Source: Ciona intestinalis (taxonomy: Eukaryota; Chordata; Ascidiacea; Phlebobranchia; Cionidae). From it: a stretch of DNA of 64,000 bases. Where the stretch lies: positions 2,236,740 to 2,300,739 of the forward strand of contig NC_020176.2 in NCBI RefSeq assembly GCF_000224145.3. Direction: 5' to 3'. The position numbers were made by a program, and so were the translations under genes. The notes beneath the pieces are model-generated. The model did not search any database, was not told the DNA's origin, and saw only the letters and a program-made list of their open reading frames with translations. Positions 24,201 to 39,200 of this stretch are shown here, piece after piece (positions within the stretch are counted from its first letter, which is position 1; every line of letters starts with the position of its first letter).

Positions 24201-27200
24201 ATTTTGAATGCGTTATTTAAAAAAAAAGAAGTAAATAACAAGGCGAATATATATCTAACGTTTAACAATGAACATTTTTCTGGCTTTAATTTTTGCATTT
24301 ACTAACACAGTGTTACAGCTTTTTTTTATTCATGGTGCCAAGGTATGGAACATTTAAAGGTCCACTGCCACTGGTTACAAGTGCTGCAAAAAAAACACCT
24401 AATTTTTTCATGTTTTAGTTCAAAGTATTTATGCGCCTCAATTTCAAACTACTTTTCATGCTTTTTATGTTCGTAATTTGCTTGCTTCTTTTCCGCTTGT
24501 TTTCTTGTATGCACACAAAACAAAAATACGCAAATAAAAAAAATGAGAAAAGAAAAATATGAAAAGTACTTTTACCACTTTAAACAAAACAAGTTTACTC
24601 GTTTTAAATATTGGCAAATCTTCTATGATTAAATAAAGGTTTCTAACTAATATTTTACATTTTTTTACAAACAAGAACATAAAGAATTTTGCTCCTAAAC
24701 TGATATATATTATTTATTTTGTCAAAATAAGAAACAAATCACTATTTAAATTATTACCAACAAAAAAAGACGGATGAATTTAAACCTCTTACCTATAACA
24801 CTATTATTTACAGCCAAGTACAAAATTTTGACATACAATATAATTATAATACAGATTCATACACATAACCAGTAATCCATTGCAGAATTTCCACACATAT
24901 TATATATAACCCAAATTTTAAATATAGTGGGGTGGGGAAGACGGGACACCCTTTCGTTCTATTTGGTAGTGAACAAATTACATTCAAAAAATTGTAAAAC
25001 CATATCCTCACGACTCTCATAAACCGTTGTTAATTGACATAAAACACGGTTATGATATTTGGATATTATGGGCTAAATGTATCCCGTCTCCCACCACTCT
25101 ACTTTATATAGAAAAATAAAGAACTTCAATATATCATATACATAACCCAGTTTTACATAATATACACAACCAAAACAGAAACTCAATCCAAATGTTGCCA
25201 CAAATCTCTAACATGCAAAATAACTTTTGTTTAGGAAAAAACCTCTGAATTTTCACAAAAAAAACAAATCACATTTTGAAACATTTCCACGAAACGAGTT
25301 ATTGTTTTATCGTGAAAGGAGAATAGCTCATTATGACATCATAGACAAGCGATCACGAACGAATAGATCAGCCCCAGGGAAGAACAATCAACCACAATAA
25401 GAAAACAAAACTGAAAGTCTCAAATATGGAAAGATATTCAAAAAATACTCTGTTTTACAGTATATATGTCCTAAATACATCAATTAAATATATATATATA
25501 TATATAATTTAAAATATTAGAATTTTTTATTTTTAATTTGCAAAAATAGTTTTTGCGAAACAAACGTTAAGTAAAATATTTTAAAATGTAGTTTTATATT
25601 AATTTTAATTAAATTACAACTTTTGATCAAAGAAAAAGGGCTATCCAAAAAGCTGTCAATTAAATTTAATTTTAGGTAATTTAACCAAGAATTCTATTTC
25701 AAATTCCTTGTAATTTTACACTTTTAGTTAATGAGTTCCTTTTCAAATTACATGCTTGGTCTAATTACAAATGTTCATATATATATATATATATGTGTGT
25801 GTAAGTGTCATAGTATCAGTTATATTAACGCACTAGCAAAATAACGTTGGGTCAGAATTTTTTTAAATTTATAAATTTTTAGACAGACTCCGTGAAAAAA
25901 GGTATAAGTTACCAATTTAGTAAATTACATCAAGAAAATTTCAGGCTCTGGGTAAAAAATTACCGCACAAAAGTCCCACTGTAACGCCATGCGGTAAACC
26001 TTGTTGAATAGTTGCCGAAACTAAAATTTAAATCGCTGCAATAATTTAGCTGCCTTAGGGCGATGAATGAGATTGTACGTAAAAAAAAACGGTTCGAATT
26101 TCGGACAAAAACCCAGTTTATAAAACATGGCTAAAATTAACCTGGGTGTAGCTCGCTGAAATGCAAATTTAATTGTTCAGTTTTACAACAGGTGGTATAT
26201 AAGAGTGAAAATATCTGCTGGCCCAGTTATTATACAACTGTGGGCAGAAATGTATGTTAAGTTTACAGTGTTATGTGTTTTAATTGGAAGTTTACTGCAG
26301 ACCGCGTATGCTCGTAAGTAAATGAATGCTTTATTTTTGCAACTATATATACATATATATCTATATAAATATATAATTTTTAATCTTTTTATTGTTGTAT
26401 ATATATATATGTGTGTGTATTGGTAATGTATAGCACCAAAACTTTTATATTTAAATGTATATTAAATTATACTCACAGCATTAAAACTGTATATATGTAT
26501 AGTTAAATTATAATAATAAAAGGACTAGAAATTTTAACTGTAATAAAGTGTGGAGCAAATGCAATACCTATGTAACTGTATAGTAATTGGGAAATTTAGG
26601 CATAAGAATTATCATAAAAAAGTTTGTATAATTTAACATTTCTTTAAAATATCAAACTGAATGCACAGTTTACCCAAAATTGTTTTACTGCACAGTTTAC
26701 CCCACAGTTTAACCCAAAGTTGTTTTACCGCACAGTTTACCCAAAGTTATTTCACTGCACAGTTTATCAAAGTTGTTTTACTGCACAATTTACCCAAAGT
26801 TGTTTTACTGCACAGTTTAACATAAAGTATTTTACCCCACAGTTTAACCCAAAGTTGATTTACCACACAGTTTACCCAAAGTTATTTCACTGCACAGTTT
26901 ATCAAAGTTGTTTTACTGCAAAAATTAACCAAAGTTATTTCACTGCACAGTTTATCAAAGTTGTTTTACTGCAGAGTTTAATCAAAGTTATTTCACTGCA
27001 CAGTTTGCCGCCACAATACTCAATGCACCCGAACCCATGATCTGATACAACAGTCATACCGAACAGTTACACCATATGAGCGTAGGTTTAACTATGGAAG
27101 GTCATGGTATATTCAACCTGCACTTGAAAGACCAAAACATATTTTCTTAAGATTTTCGGTAGGTATGAAAAATTTTATTCTCTGATGTTAAAATATGCGG

Positions 27201-30200
27201 TGTACAGTAGTGTATAATACATATAGTAGGGCGAGGAAAGATGGGACACGTTTTCATCCCATTTTCTCGTCCCATTTGGTGGTAAACAAAGAACATTCAA
27301 AAAATTGTAAAACCGTATCTTCACGACTCCCATAGACCGTTGTTAATTGTTTAAAACATGATCAGGATATTTGGATATTATGTGTTAAAGGTGTCCCATC
27401 CCCCGCCCTACTATATGTTACAACAGATACAAATTTGTAATTACAAAAAAAACACTATATGTTTTACGGTGCTGAAATAAAGCATTTTGTTTTTTACAAT
27501 GTGAAGCTTTTTAAAACTGTACAACTAAATAAAACAAACAATTGCATTGGAAACAGATCCTCAGTTAAAAAACTTTACAATTGCCTAAAATACTATACTT
27601 TTTTAACTATTTTTTAAACAAATCTAAATCTATTCTACATAAATTTGGCCAAAACTCCTAATTTTTTAAAAAATAACTTTATTTTGTATTATACATAAAT
27701 TTATTAAAACTTATGCAAATTTATTTTGTTTAATTTTTGTATTTTTTAGAATTACCATGCAAGTCCAGGAGCTGGAGTTACAATCACGAGTTTTCATAAA
27801 AATCGTCCAAATTCAGTAGAACGCTTGCGAAGAAACCAGCGCAGATTTACGCTCGTTAAATCTGATGTTACTAAAGTTGTGGTTTTTGTATCTTTTATTC
27901 CACGCAGGAGAGTGGACTTCAACTTACTTTATTATGGTAAGGTTTAAAAATAAATAAAAAAAGTATGCTAAATTAAATCTAAATTTTTGTGCCAGCATAC
28001 GCGGTGCCGGGCACAGAATCCCGACAAGCTACAACAACAACTACAACAGCAACAACAAGAAGATACTACATTCCCACAACACCGTATATACCTCCACAAC
28101 AAGACCTCCAACAACATTTATCGTAACAACAACGGAACCAACAACAACGACGNNNNNNNNNNNNNNNNNNNNNNNNNNNNNNNNNNNNNNNNNNNNNNNN
28201 NNNNNNNNNNNNNNNNNNNNNNNNNNNNNNNNNNNNNNNNNNNNNNNNNNNNNNNNNNNNNNNNNNNNNNNNNNNNNCAAAATTAGCATGTTTTATTACT
28301 TCTTTTCAGTGTGTTTTTATATCTTTTTTTATATGTGTATAAAAACAATTTTTAGTGTGTTTTTATGACTTTTTTTACTAAGTCATGGCAATACTTGCTT
28401 TGCGTTAAAAATATTAGGTATTGAACCAACTCTGGTCTAAATCCCAGGTCTCCTGGCATGCCTTGCCACAGAACCTCACCTATATAGAACAGAACAAATG
28501 GCCACAAGACCAATTTTATAATTCTAAGAAAATTTTACCTAACAAAAAAAAGCAGATGTATTCTAAAAACAAAATTTGATTTTAAATGAAATAGTCTTAA
28601 AATCAAATTTGACAGGAAAAATTTCCAAAAGATTTTCTAAACTTTAAAAAATGCCTAAAAAAATTCTTTAAAAAAACAACTTTTTACAGTGGGGTTGTGG
28701 GCTTCTAATTGGAGACAAAATTTCCCTACAAAGTCCCAGCCAATCCTCCACTAGAAACATGCAACAAACTGACAAGAAATGCTGGATAGTAGTCCCACAC
28801 ATACCAACAACATTACTAACAACAACCATGGTAGTGGAAACCTATATGGCACTGACCAATACACAACTTGGATTGAATAATACTGTAACAGTCACCAATT
28901 TATTGAATGGTACGTTTTAATTTGGAACGAAAAATAAAAATATACGTGTATATATATGGTAGGGTAGGGGAAGACGGGAGAATTTTTCTTTCTATTTTCC
29001 TGTCCCATTTAGTAGTAAACAAAGTGCTAAACTACATTTTTGGGCATAATACAACTTATTAACTATTAAAACTATGTAAAAATAAATTATTTTTTTAATC
29101 GCTTAAAAAAAATTAAAATTTTTTTTTAATTTTTTAAAAATTTTAATTAAAAAGTCATTTTTAATAACCAGGAAATGAAATTCTGGTTGGGACTGCTGAA
29201 GATACATCTTCGGACTACTCTATTGCAACTGTGGTGAAAGGGGACAGGCCTATGGTTCTACCAGATGGTCATCGAGCTTATACAACAGTTATAGTGGATT
29301 TGGATTGCCCTACAGAAGTTGGATGCACTAACTCAAATTTCCAATTTGTGGCAAATGGTTTGTGTTTTTGTGCTGTTTGGATAGCTTAAAACTGCCACAA
29401 CTTATTATAAATTTGTTACAACTAATATTTAGATTTTTTTGAACAAAATGTTTTTTAGAAAAAAGTCGGGAAAAAATTTTTGAACTGTAAGACATCAATT
29501 TTTGTTTTTTCCCTAGTTTTTATTCTTTTTTTTTCTAAAAGCAATCAAATTATTATTTAAATGTTACTTAATTGCAGGAATGACTGAAAGTGAGGTCCAA
29601 TGCATTGAGGTAAGGCAATTTTCATTCCAGTGTTGCCAGATTATAACTGACATTCATTAAACCACAGGCAGAAAGAGCTTGCCGGTTTAATTTGAACAAC
29701 ACTGAAGCGAATTGCAAAAACAGACAGTTTCTACCTCCAATAATAGCAGTGTTGGAAGCAGAAGAAAATGATTATTTAACGTCATCCTGTCCTGGCTATG
29801 CACATTTCTTAAGAACTATTGTTGAGGTAATACTAACAAAAATACACTTTTATAAAAAAATAAAAATATTTTTTAAAAAAATCAAAAAATTTGTGTACTT
29901 TTAATTGTACGTGCTAATGCAAAATTCGAGATACACTTCGTTTTTATACCAAATGTGCCGCTAAAAAAAATTAACATTATGCCTGGTAGCAGAAGTAACA
30001 GAATATGCGTTATATTCACTTTAACTTATTGCGTGAAATTGTCTTAACATAACCAAAATACAAATAATTTAAAACTATTTTTAAATGAATAATATTTTGG
30101 TAACATACATGGTAACTCATAAGCTAGCACAAGGTGTATGAACACCAGTGTTGTAACGACTGTCGTTTCCCCGCCACGCGAGGATAAAGTAAGTTACATT

Positions 30201-33200
30201 CATTCATTCATTTATTTTAGTCACAACCTCCTGCAGTTGCTGGCCTCCAAATTCCTGGTCTTGATCTAGACGCAAGAATAGGTCCTAGTTCAATAACAAA
30301 AGCACTAAAACCAGGTTGCAGAAATACAAGAAGATTTTGCAATGTTGGGTGTAAAAGAGGTAAAGCAGATTTTCCGTAATTTATAATAGGGTGGGGGAAG
30401 ATGGGACATCTTTAGCACATAATATCTAAGTATTCTGATCGTGTTTAAAACAATTAAGAATGGTCTATGAGAGTCGTAGGGATATAGTTTTAAAATTCTT
30501 TGAATGTTCTTCGTTTACTACTGAATGGTACGAGAAAATAGAGCTAAAAAGTGTCCCATCTTCCCCCACCCTACTGTATGTTAATTTACAAAAGTTTAAA
30601 TTTTGGTATAGTAGGGCGGGAATTTTTAACTTGAATTTTTAATTTTTTTTGTATTTTTAGTTCGTCGACGCTGCCGTAGCTCATGTTATCTGTTTGTGGT
30701 GCTTGGAAAAATGTGCCAGAGGTCAATTTTTGCGTGAGAGTAAGGAATTGCTAAAAGAAAACTCAATCATATTGTTTAATTCTGCATTTAAAGAGGAAAT
30801 ATCAAAATATTTATTGAAAAATATTAATGTATATAACTATTTTCATGTTTTGATAATATGCAGCTTTGCAAATTAAATGTGTTTTTTTTGCGAAAATATT
30901 TTTATGATGGTGACCTTACCCCCTTAAGTGGACTTTTGTACAATATTCTTAATATTTAAATTCACACAACAGGATTTCGTTGTTTTAAATTGTTTGTAAA
31001 GTGTTGCATTTTCCAATCAAATATTGCATTTATTATACACATAAAAAAATTTTATCAAAAAACTAATATTTCTGTAACTTGAGCTTTCTGTAAGTTCTGT
31101 AACTTGAGCTGTTGTATTTAAAATTGGTAAAAATTTAATAAATTGAATTAAAATTTGAACAATTACGATAGATTTGCAAACTTTTTCAGCTTAAATTTCT
31201 AGAAATATTAATGTTCATACACTTCAAAGCTGGCAGAATTTGAAGCTATTCATTAAAACACAGCCAGTGACAGGTGTTTATAATTATGTAATAAAATCTT
31301 AGTATTTTGTAAATAGGAAATCTGATAACATTTTTAAAAATTATTTAATGTGCTTATAAATAAGCCTACTGTTTTAAGTAAAGGCACGAAATAATAAGCA
31401 GATTAAGTTTCACTCAAGTAGTTTAGTAAAGAAAAAAGTTCTTTAGTGATGATGTCACATTAGTAGCCTTAGGTGCTTGATAAGATTAAGCCTTTACTTA
31501 TTTACTTGCATTAATATTTAGCTAGGCACACATGGTGGGACAGAGCGTGTGAATGTGAAAAGTAGCATTATTTCACATTTCCTTTTTTGACAGCGATTTT
31601 TGGTAGGGTGCAGATATTTAGGTAGCAAAATTTTAAATTTTTTAACAGCATATTTCGATGGGGTGAACATTTTTAATTAGCAGTATTTCAATTTTTTTAC
31701 AGAGCGTGTGAATGTGAAAAGTAGCAATTTTTCACATTTTTTTGACAGCGATTTTTGGTAGGGTTTAGATTTTTTAGTAGCAAAATTTTCCATTTTTTAA
31801 CAGCATATTTTGATAGGGTGTACATTTTTAATTAGCAGTATTTCAATTTTTTTACAGAGCGTGTGAATGTGAAAAGTAGCAATTTTTCACATTTTTTTTG
31901 ACAGCGATTTTTGGTAGGGTGTAGGTTTTTAAGTAGCAATATTTCAAATTTGTTAATTTTGACAACGATTTTTGGTAGAGTGTAGATTGTAGATTCAAAT
32001 TGTTTTAAGGGTGATTTTTGGTAGGGTGCAAATTTTTACAGCAATTTTTCACATTTCTTTTTTTAGACAGCGATTTTTGGTACGGTGTCAATTTTTTAAG
32101 CAATATTTCAAATTTCTTATTTTTGACAGCGATTTTGGTAGGGTGCTTTTTTTAAAGGGTAGTACAGGATTGCCAAAATGAACACACAATTGGTAGCATG
32201 CGTTTTGTTTGTTTTCGTGTTCAAAAACGTTGAATCAAGTAAGTTTGACAAGCAATAATCTTTGTGCTTACTTTCTTAACAAAATTAAAATAAAAATTCC
32301 AAAATATACATATTCTTTATATTCGAAATTTTTTTGCAAAAAAAATTAAAAATAAAATATAAAATTTATTTGCTAACTTTTTAAACAAAATTAAACTAAA
32401 AAATCTATAATATATTTATTATTTTAAATAAAACTTTTTTTGCAAAATAATTTTTTTAATGAAAAAATTTTCACAAAAAAACTTTACACACAAAAAAATA
32501 TTTCACAAAAAACTTTTTACAAAAAAAATACACTTAATTTACCATAAAATATAAACCTTTTACAAAATTGTTAAAAATTTTTACTATTTTTTTGTATTAC
32601 AGTCTGTGCACCGAATAATGTATGCCGAACGCAACGAGGCACAATATTCCAGACAAACAGACTGATAACCAATCGTGAACGAAGCGACAACAGGGGCAGG
32701 GCTTGGTATATACAAGCTAACCCTAACCCATCAAACTTTATTATGGCTTTCAAGGTGATATGTGTATTATAGAAATTTTCAGAAATATTAAAGAAAATGT
32801 ATATTACAGATATTTTTAGGTATTATAGAAAAATATATATTATTATGGAACTTTTTTTTAACTAGAATATTATGGAAATTTTTAATCCGGACTGTTTTTC
32901 AATAAAAATTTTTTGCAAAAATTTTTACGTATTTGATTTGTAAAGTTTTTACGTATTTTTACGTATTTGGTTTTGCAAAAACTTTTCGGAAAAATGAGTT
33001 TAACAAACATCAGGAAATACAATACTTATTTAAAAGATTTATGTTCAAATTGTAAACATAAAATTAAACTTCTATTAGAAACAAAAGTGTGCGTATAGAC
33101 GAACCATACAATATTGGCATATAAAACACTTCATTTGTATAGAACTGCTTTAGGGCATTGTTATATGCTTAAACATATACAAATATGCTGCAAAATGGTT

Positions 33201-36200
33201 TGAACAAATTTGACAGCAGAAGAAGCAACTAAAAACAAAGAGAGCCTACAAAACTGCTACAAAACTGTTCAAGACCAAAACAAAATACGTTATACGATTC
33301 TCCTATGCTACAAAATGTTTTGAGCAAATTTGATGATAGTAAAAGCAACTAAAAACAAAGTGAGCCTAAAAAACTTGAAGAGCAAAACAAAATACATTTA
33401 GAAGCTGAAAACACTCTGTTCACATACTTCTCCAGCTTATTACACTGTGTTTTAATTACACACAAAACACTGTTGACTGTACACAATATAGAAAAATGTC
33501 CCTGCGTTTAAGTATTGTGGTGGTTTATGATACGGAAATAGCAAAACAAGTACACGCTGGCACTGAGCGCTTTAGGCAGACTTGTATGCCAATCTCTTTC
33601 TAATACACCACAACAAGATATAAAATCGGAAAATGGGAACTTAAAATCTCATTTTACAAATAATTTACTGCAAAGTACTGAAGATAAGGTATATAGCCTA
33701 TATAGAAAAATGTATTTGTTACAAATAGGTATTTTTTGATAAGATTTAGGTATATAAGCCATTAGGCCTACAAAACAGTACCAAACTAAAAAAAGTCCAA
33801 AAACAATACAGTATAATATAAAACAATATAAATCAATTTCCTTATTTTAAATAAATTTACACCGATTTTTGAAAATTAATATATATATATTCAAAATTTT
33901 ACATGTATATATCACAAAAAAACACATATAGTGTATCAAAACTAAATCCTTGTATAGACAATTTATAAGCTTAATGTTTTTATTTCAGAATTTCAACGCC
34001 ACTGTACACTCACCTGTGATGCTTATTACATATTACAACAGAACAAGCAAAACGGTGCAATACCTATATGGCCCATTGGGTGACTTTGAAATTGTGAAAC
34101 AAAATGCTATGACAATTATAATATATGTTCCAATTCGCTCAAGGAATCCACCTGAGTTTCTAATGCATTACTATAGTAAGGGAACATTTTTTTAATCATT
34201 TTTTTAGGGTTCAAATTTTATGTATAGTAGGGGGAGGGGGAATATGGGACACCTTTTCATTCAATTTTCTTGCCCCATTTGGTAGTAAACAAAGAACATT
34301 CAAAGAAATATAAAACCGTATTCTAATGACTTTCATAGACTGTTGTTAATTGTTTAAAACACAATCAGGATATTTGGATATTATGTGCAAAAGGTGTCCC
34401 ATCTTCCCCCAACCTACTATATTAATTTTATGTGGGTTGGTGTCACTTTGGATTTTTTTTATTAAGTCATATTTAACTGCCATTTAATTATCAACAATAC
34501 AACTTTGTTAAGTGTTTAGTTCAGAAATTTTTAAACTTTTATAAAAAAAATAATATATTATTAAAGTAATGAAAACTAGCAACACACAATATAAAAAAAG
34601 TATTAGCATAGTATACAAAAAAATGTTTCTGAGAGAAGCCCAAAAAACAACATTTTGAATCCTAAATTGAGAAAATACATTAACATAATACCAGAACTCC
34701 AGTGTCTCGTTTTGACTAATTTTTTTACTGTTCATAAGACTTTCACAAATATTTTTAAAAATTTTCTTAAAATAATAACAAAAACTATTTTTTAACCCCA
34801 TTTTTTAAGGTGGTTGTGATATTTTGACAACGACACAAAACCAGTTCGTTTACCCTCCAACGAGAGAAGCCAATATTACAAACACAGCAGCAAAATGCTG
34901 GATTATACATCCATTTAATACAAGAGCACGGGAAAGAATTTATTTTAGCTTCAGGAATGTTCTTTTGGACCATGGCCAAAAAGTGCAGGTAAGGGCATAA
35001 GATACATAAAATCATGTAAAATTTCAAAAAAAAAATTCAAAAAAAATATAAAAGTATGAAGTAATACAAAAAAATATTATCATGATGCAGAAATAGTTTA
35101 TTTTACTTCAGTTTATGGTTCAGTTTTTTTACCAAATTTTGAACTAAAATTTTTTAGTTTTTTTAACATTTTTTTTAGATGTGGGATTTACATACGTCTG
35201 GTTTTCTCGGGGAATTAACGGGTGTGACTTCTCACCACTTGATGGCATCAGAGTCATACCCGTCACAATTGGTCATGGTTGAGTTGGTTTGCGTATCGAC
35301 CAATTGCAACATGCAGAAGACGCAAATGGCCGTCAACTACTACGGTACGTATTTTTACAACTTCTTTTCTATGCATTACTGTTTCTATATTTTTTTAATA
35401 AATTAATAAAATTTTAAATAAAAAATCGAAATTTGTGAATATTTCGTTATTTGGAATATAAAATTTTACTGTTTGATTATAATTATATACAATAAAAAAT
35501 TGGACTTTCTGAAAATATATTTGTTTTTTAGAATAAAAAATTCAGGAGTTTTTAAATGTTTCGTTTTTTTTTAATAAAAAATGTTACCGTTTTGAATAAA
35601 AAAATCTGACTTTTAAAATAAAAGATATAGAATTTTTTAATGGTCTGTTTTTTATGTAGAAAATATCTTGGACGTGTTATTACATACACATATATATATA
35701 ATAGGGATTTAAAAATATATTTCTTTATAGGAATGAACCATACAGACGTAAACTGCATTCATGTGAGTACATGTGTAATAAGTGTTCCTATATTTTTGTC
35801 CAAAATTTCAACAACAATTTTTTTTTACATTTTTTAAATTAGCAAATTTTAAATTTCTTTTCGTAATTTTTCTTTAATTTTTTTTAATTTTTAAAAAATT
35901 TAATTTTTTTTTATTTATTTGTTTTTTTTCTAAAATAAAAGTTTTAACAAAAATTGCGTAAATTTTGTTACATTTTTTAGTAATAATTTTTTTTTTGTTA
36001 TTTATATAAATTTTAATTTATTTTAGAATCAAATGAGATGTACATTTGAAAATGGGACCCTACCACAAAGTTACTGTAATGAACTTGAATGTCCGGCATT
36101 AGATAATATGCTCACTGAAGAATATGGCTTGGAGGTAAATAAATAAGTTTACAAATTCTATATTATTTATATAAATATATACAAAAATCCAATTTTACGT

Positions 36201-39200
36201 CAGAAAATTGTTAAAAAAATTCAGTTTACCTGAAATATCCAACTTTTTATTTCGAAACATAGTTTTTACGAAATTAAACGTTAACAGAATTTTTTACGAA
36301 ATAAATTATTTTAATATATTAATAATATTTCTCTTTTTCGGAACAAAATTTTTACCAAATTAAATATTTTTACAACGCAATTTTCTTATTTTGATAGTCA
36401 AATGAGCCGGTATCAAGGTCTGGTGCTGTTACTACAAATAGCAGTGGTATGAGAATAAGCAAAGGGTGCAGAGGTGGGGTACGCTACTGCCGTTGCCCCA
36501 AAAAAGTCAACCTGCTGTCATTCTGCCTTCCGAAAATCAAATGCCCAAAATGTAAGTATAACGCATGGGTGAAAAAATCGCTGCGAAAAACTGGTTTAAA
36601 CTGGTTTAAACTGGTACTGGCTGGTGGTTACTGTAATCAGAGGCTGCCACAGAACGGGAATGATTGATTAAGTTTCTAACATTTAATGAGAAATGTACTA
36701 AATACCAGAAAAACAACACAGCACTTATAACACATCAACTACATAGTTGAATGACAAGTATTCTGAAGGCCTTAAAATAGCTACAGTTCTACACTGTATA
36801 GTACTGTGGGGAAAGGTGGGACACCTTTAGCACATAATATCTAAATATCCTGATCATGTTTGAAACAATAAACAACAGTCTATGGGAGTTGTGAGGATAC
36901 GGTTTCATAATTTTTTAATGTTCTTTGTTTACTATCAAATGGGACGAGAAAATAGAATGAAAAAGTGTCCCATCTTCCTCTATTCTACTGTATATCAAGA
37001 GTCAGGCATACATATGCAAAAAAACAGACCAACATTGGAGGTAAATGACATAATCTCGAAACCCATGCAACAAAATGCGCGAAGTGAAAACAAAAATATT
37101 TCAACTAAACGAAAAAAAAAATGTTTCGAAAAAAACATTTCAAAAAAACAAAACAATATCTTCTGCCATTTTATCTAGTGAGGCAATGTCGCAACAAATG
37201 TAGGACAGCCAAGGAGATGTGCAGAAGTATATTTACAAACGAGGCTATTAAATTAGTATAGGGGTAAGAACCTAACATTGCAGCTTCCTTCTAACACGCA
37301 TGAGGCTCTACAAGGCTGGCCGCGGTGACCTGCACCGAGATTTAATAGACCCTGAGGCTGATCTGTTTGTTAATGCCGCGTAAAATTTCACAGCACTAAT
37401 TTGTACAGTACTATATCACATTTGATTTAATTGAGTGACCTGACAAGCGGAATTTAATAAAATATTAAATCAAATGGACATCTTATTTATCTGGTAGTAA
37501 ATTATTTCGCAAAATTGTTGAATAAAAAAATGTCATTGCTTTATATTGGGGGCTAACATTTGCTTCTTATTTGTATTTTGGTAAATAATAAGATAAAGAG
37601 TGCTTTTAGGCTGACTTTTTCTCATGCTAAAATATTTTAAACGACTGTAAAATAACTAGTAACTACAAAATTGAATTTAAAAAAAAATTCACAAAAAGTT
37701 TCGAAATTTTTTTAGAAAAAGTTTATAATTTTTTAGATTTGCTAAACAATATTTAAAGAAGCTGTCCTAAAACTCTACTCTTAGTTTCATAGTCTAGTTT
37801 ATAACAATAAAATTTAAATTTAACTGTTTTTCTACAGTGCCAATATGTGTGCGTCACTGCATGAAAATGAAAATCATGTGCGCAAGTATGCGGCGATTAC
37901 CACCACAATTTCGGTTCCAAATTTTACTGTAAAAATCAAAAATTTTTGCTTATTATTTAAAAATAGAATCTAAACACAAATAAAAGCATTTGATTTTTTT
38001 TGTTTTTTTGTAAGTTTGTATATTTTTTCACGATTTTTGACATTTTGAAATTTTGACAATTTTATTTTTGAAGTAAGGCTTTTTGATTAAAGATTTAAAA
38101 CGCTTTTTTTGTGGTTAGATTTATTTTAAAGACGTTTTTAACAATTAAACTGTTAAAAAAAACCCACACACTGCCAATTTCACAAAATCCAATAATTTAT
38201 TTGTTTGTAGCTGTTACCATGTGTGTCTGTTGTAAACTGTTTGTTTTTTATGTAATTTTTAAAATTTTAGCAGGTATTTGTTGGGCGTTTGTATGTTTTT
38301 CTCTGCATATATGCTGCTAAAATAATTGTAAATACAATCATATACTTTTGCTTTTGAACCAAAAATTGTGCGCTACCGTTTTGCTGCTATTTTTGCTCAT
38401 ATTAAAAAATAAACGCTTTCTACAAGTTAAAATGTTTTGATATTTTTCGTAAATCAAGTCTTAGGCAAAGGGTATCCAAATAATTACAAGACAATTTAAT
38501 TATTTGCTTGGAAAAGTACGAGGCAACAATTAGAGTAGCAATTACATTCAAGGTTATTTAAGTTCAGAACATAAAACTGAAAATTTATTTCAGTGCTGTA
38601 AACACAAAATGCAGAAAATTCAATTAAATGAAGTGTAAACTGTTTAAAATTAGGAAATATTAAAACTTCTTTTTAATTTATGACTTTTCTTAAAAAAGGG
38701 AAAATAAAATTAATCTGTTTAAAATTAGAAAATATTAAAACTTATTTTAAATTATGTCTTTTCTCAAAAAAGGAGAAATGAAATGAAAACTGTTTAAAAT
38801 TAGGAAATATTAAAACTTCTTTTTAATTTATGTCTTTTCTCGAAAAAAGGGGAAATAAAATTAATCTGTTTAAAATTAGGAAATATTAAAACTTTTTTTT
38901 AATTATGTCTTTTTTCATAAAAGCGTGTTTGAGCTCTTATCACGCTAGGTGTAATAAATTAACCCTATCTCTTACATTAACACCATAAAAAAGTATTTTT
39001 AACAAGCAATGCCCTGTCCTTCAAAATAAACAAAACACATATTAAATAACAAATTAAATCAAGTTAAGTTTCTGTTACATTGCTTAATTTTAAGAAAAAA
39101 AAAAATTAAGAAAAAAATACAAATTTCACCGAAAATAAATTACAAATTTTTTTAAATAAGCATTTAATAACTTTTTTTAACTAAAAATTTTATTTTGGCT

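Larger units (their letters stand above)
24041..26249. other. Spacer between genes A and B
   Basis: AT-rich DNA with a possible gene A poly(A) signal (AATAAA near 24195), one MITE (24923-25107) and TA microsatellites near 25490 and 25780. The last 100 bp look like the gene B promoter. No coding segment seen. Confidence 0.5.

Noticed and set aside
26720..27040. 106-codon frame with repeated FTAQF units
   Set aside because: It is the translation of the intron minisatellite; the real gene B frame starts at 27004 in another phase.
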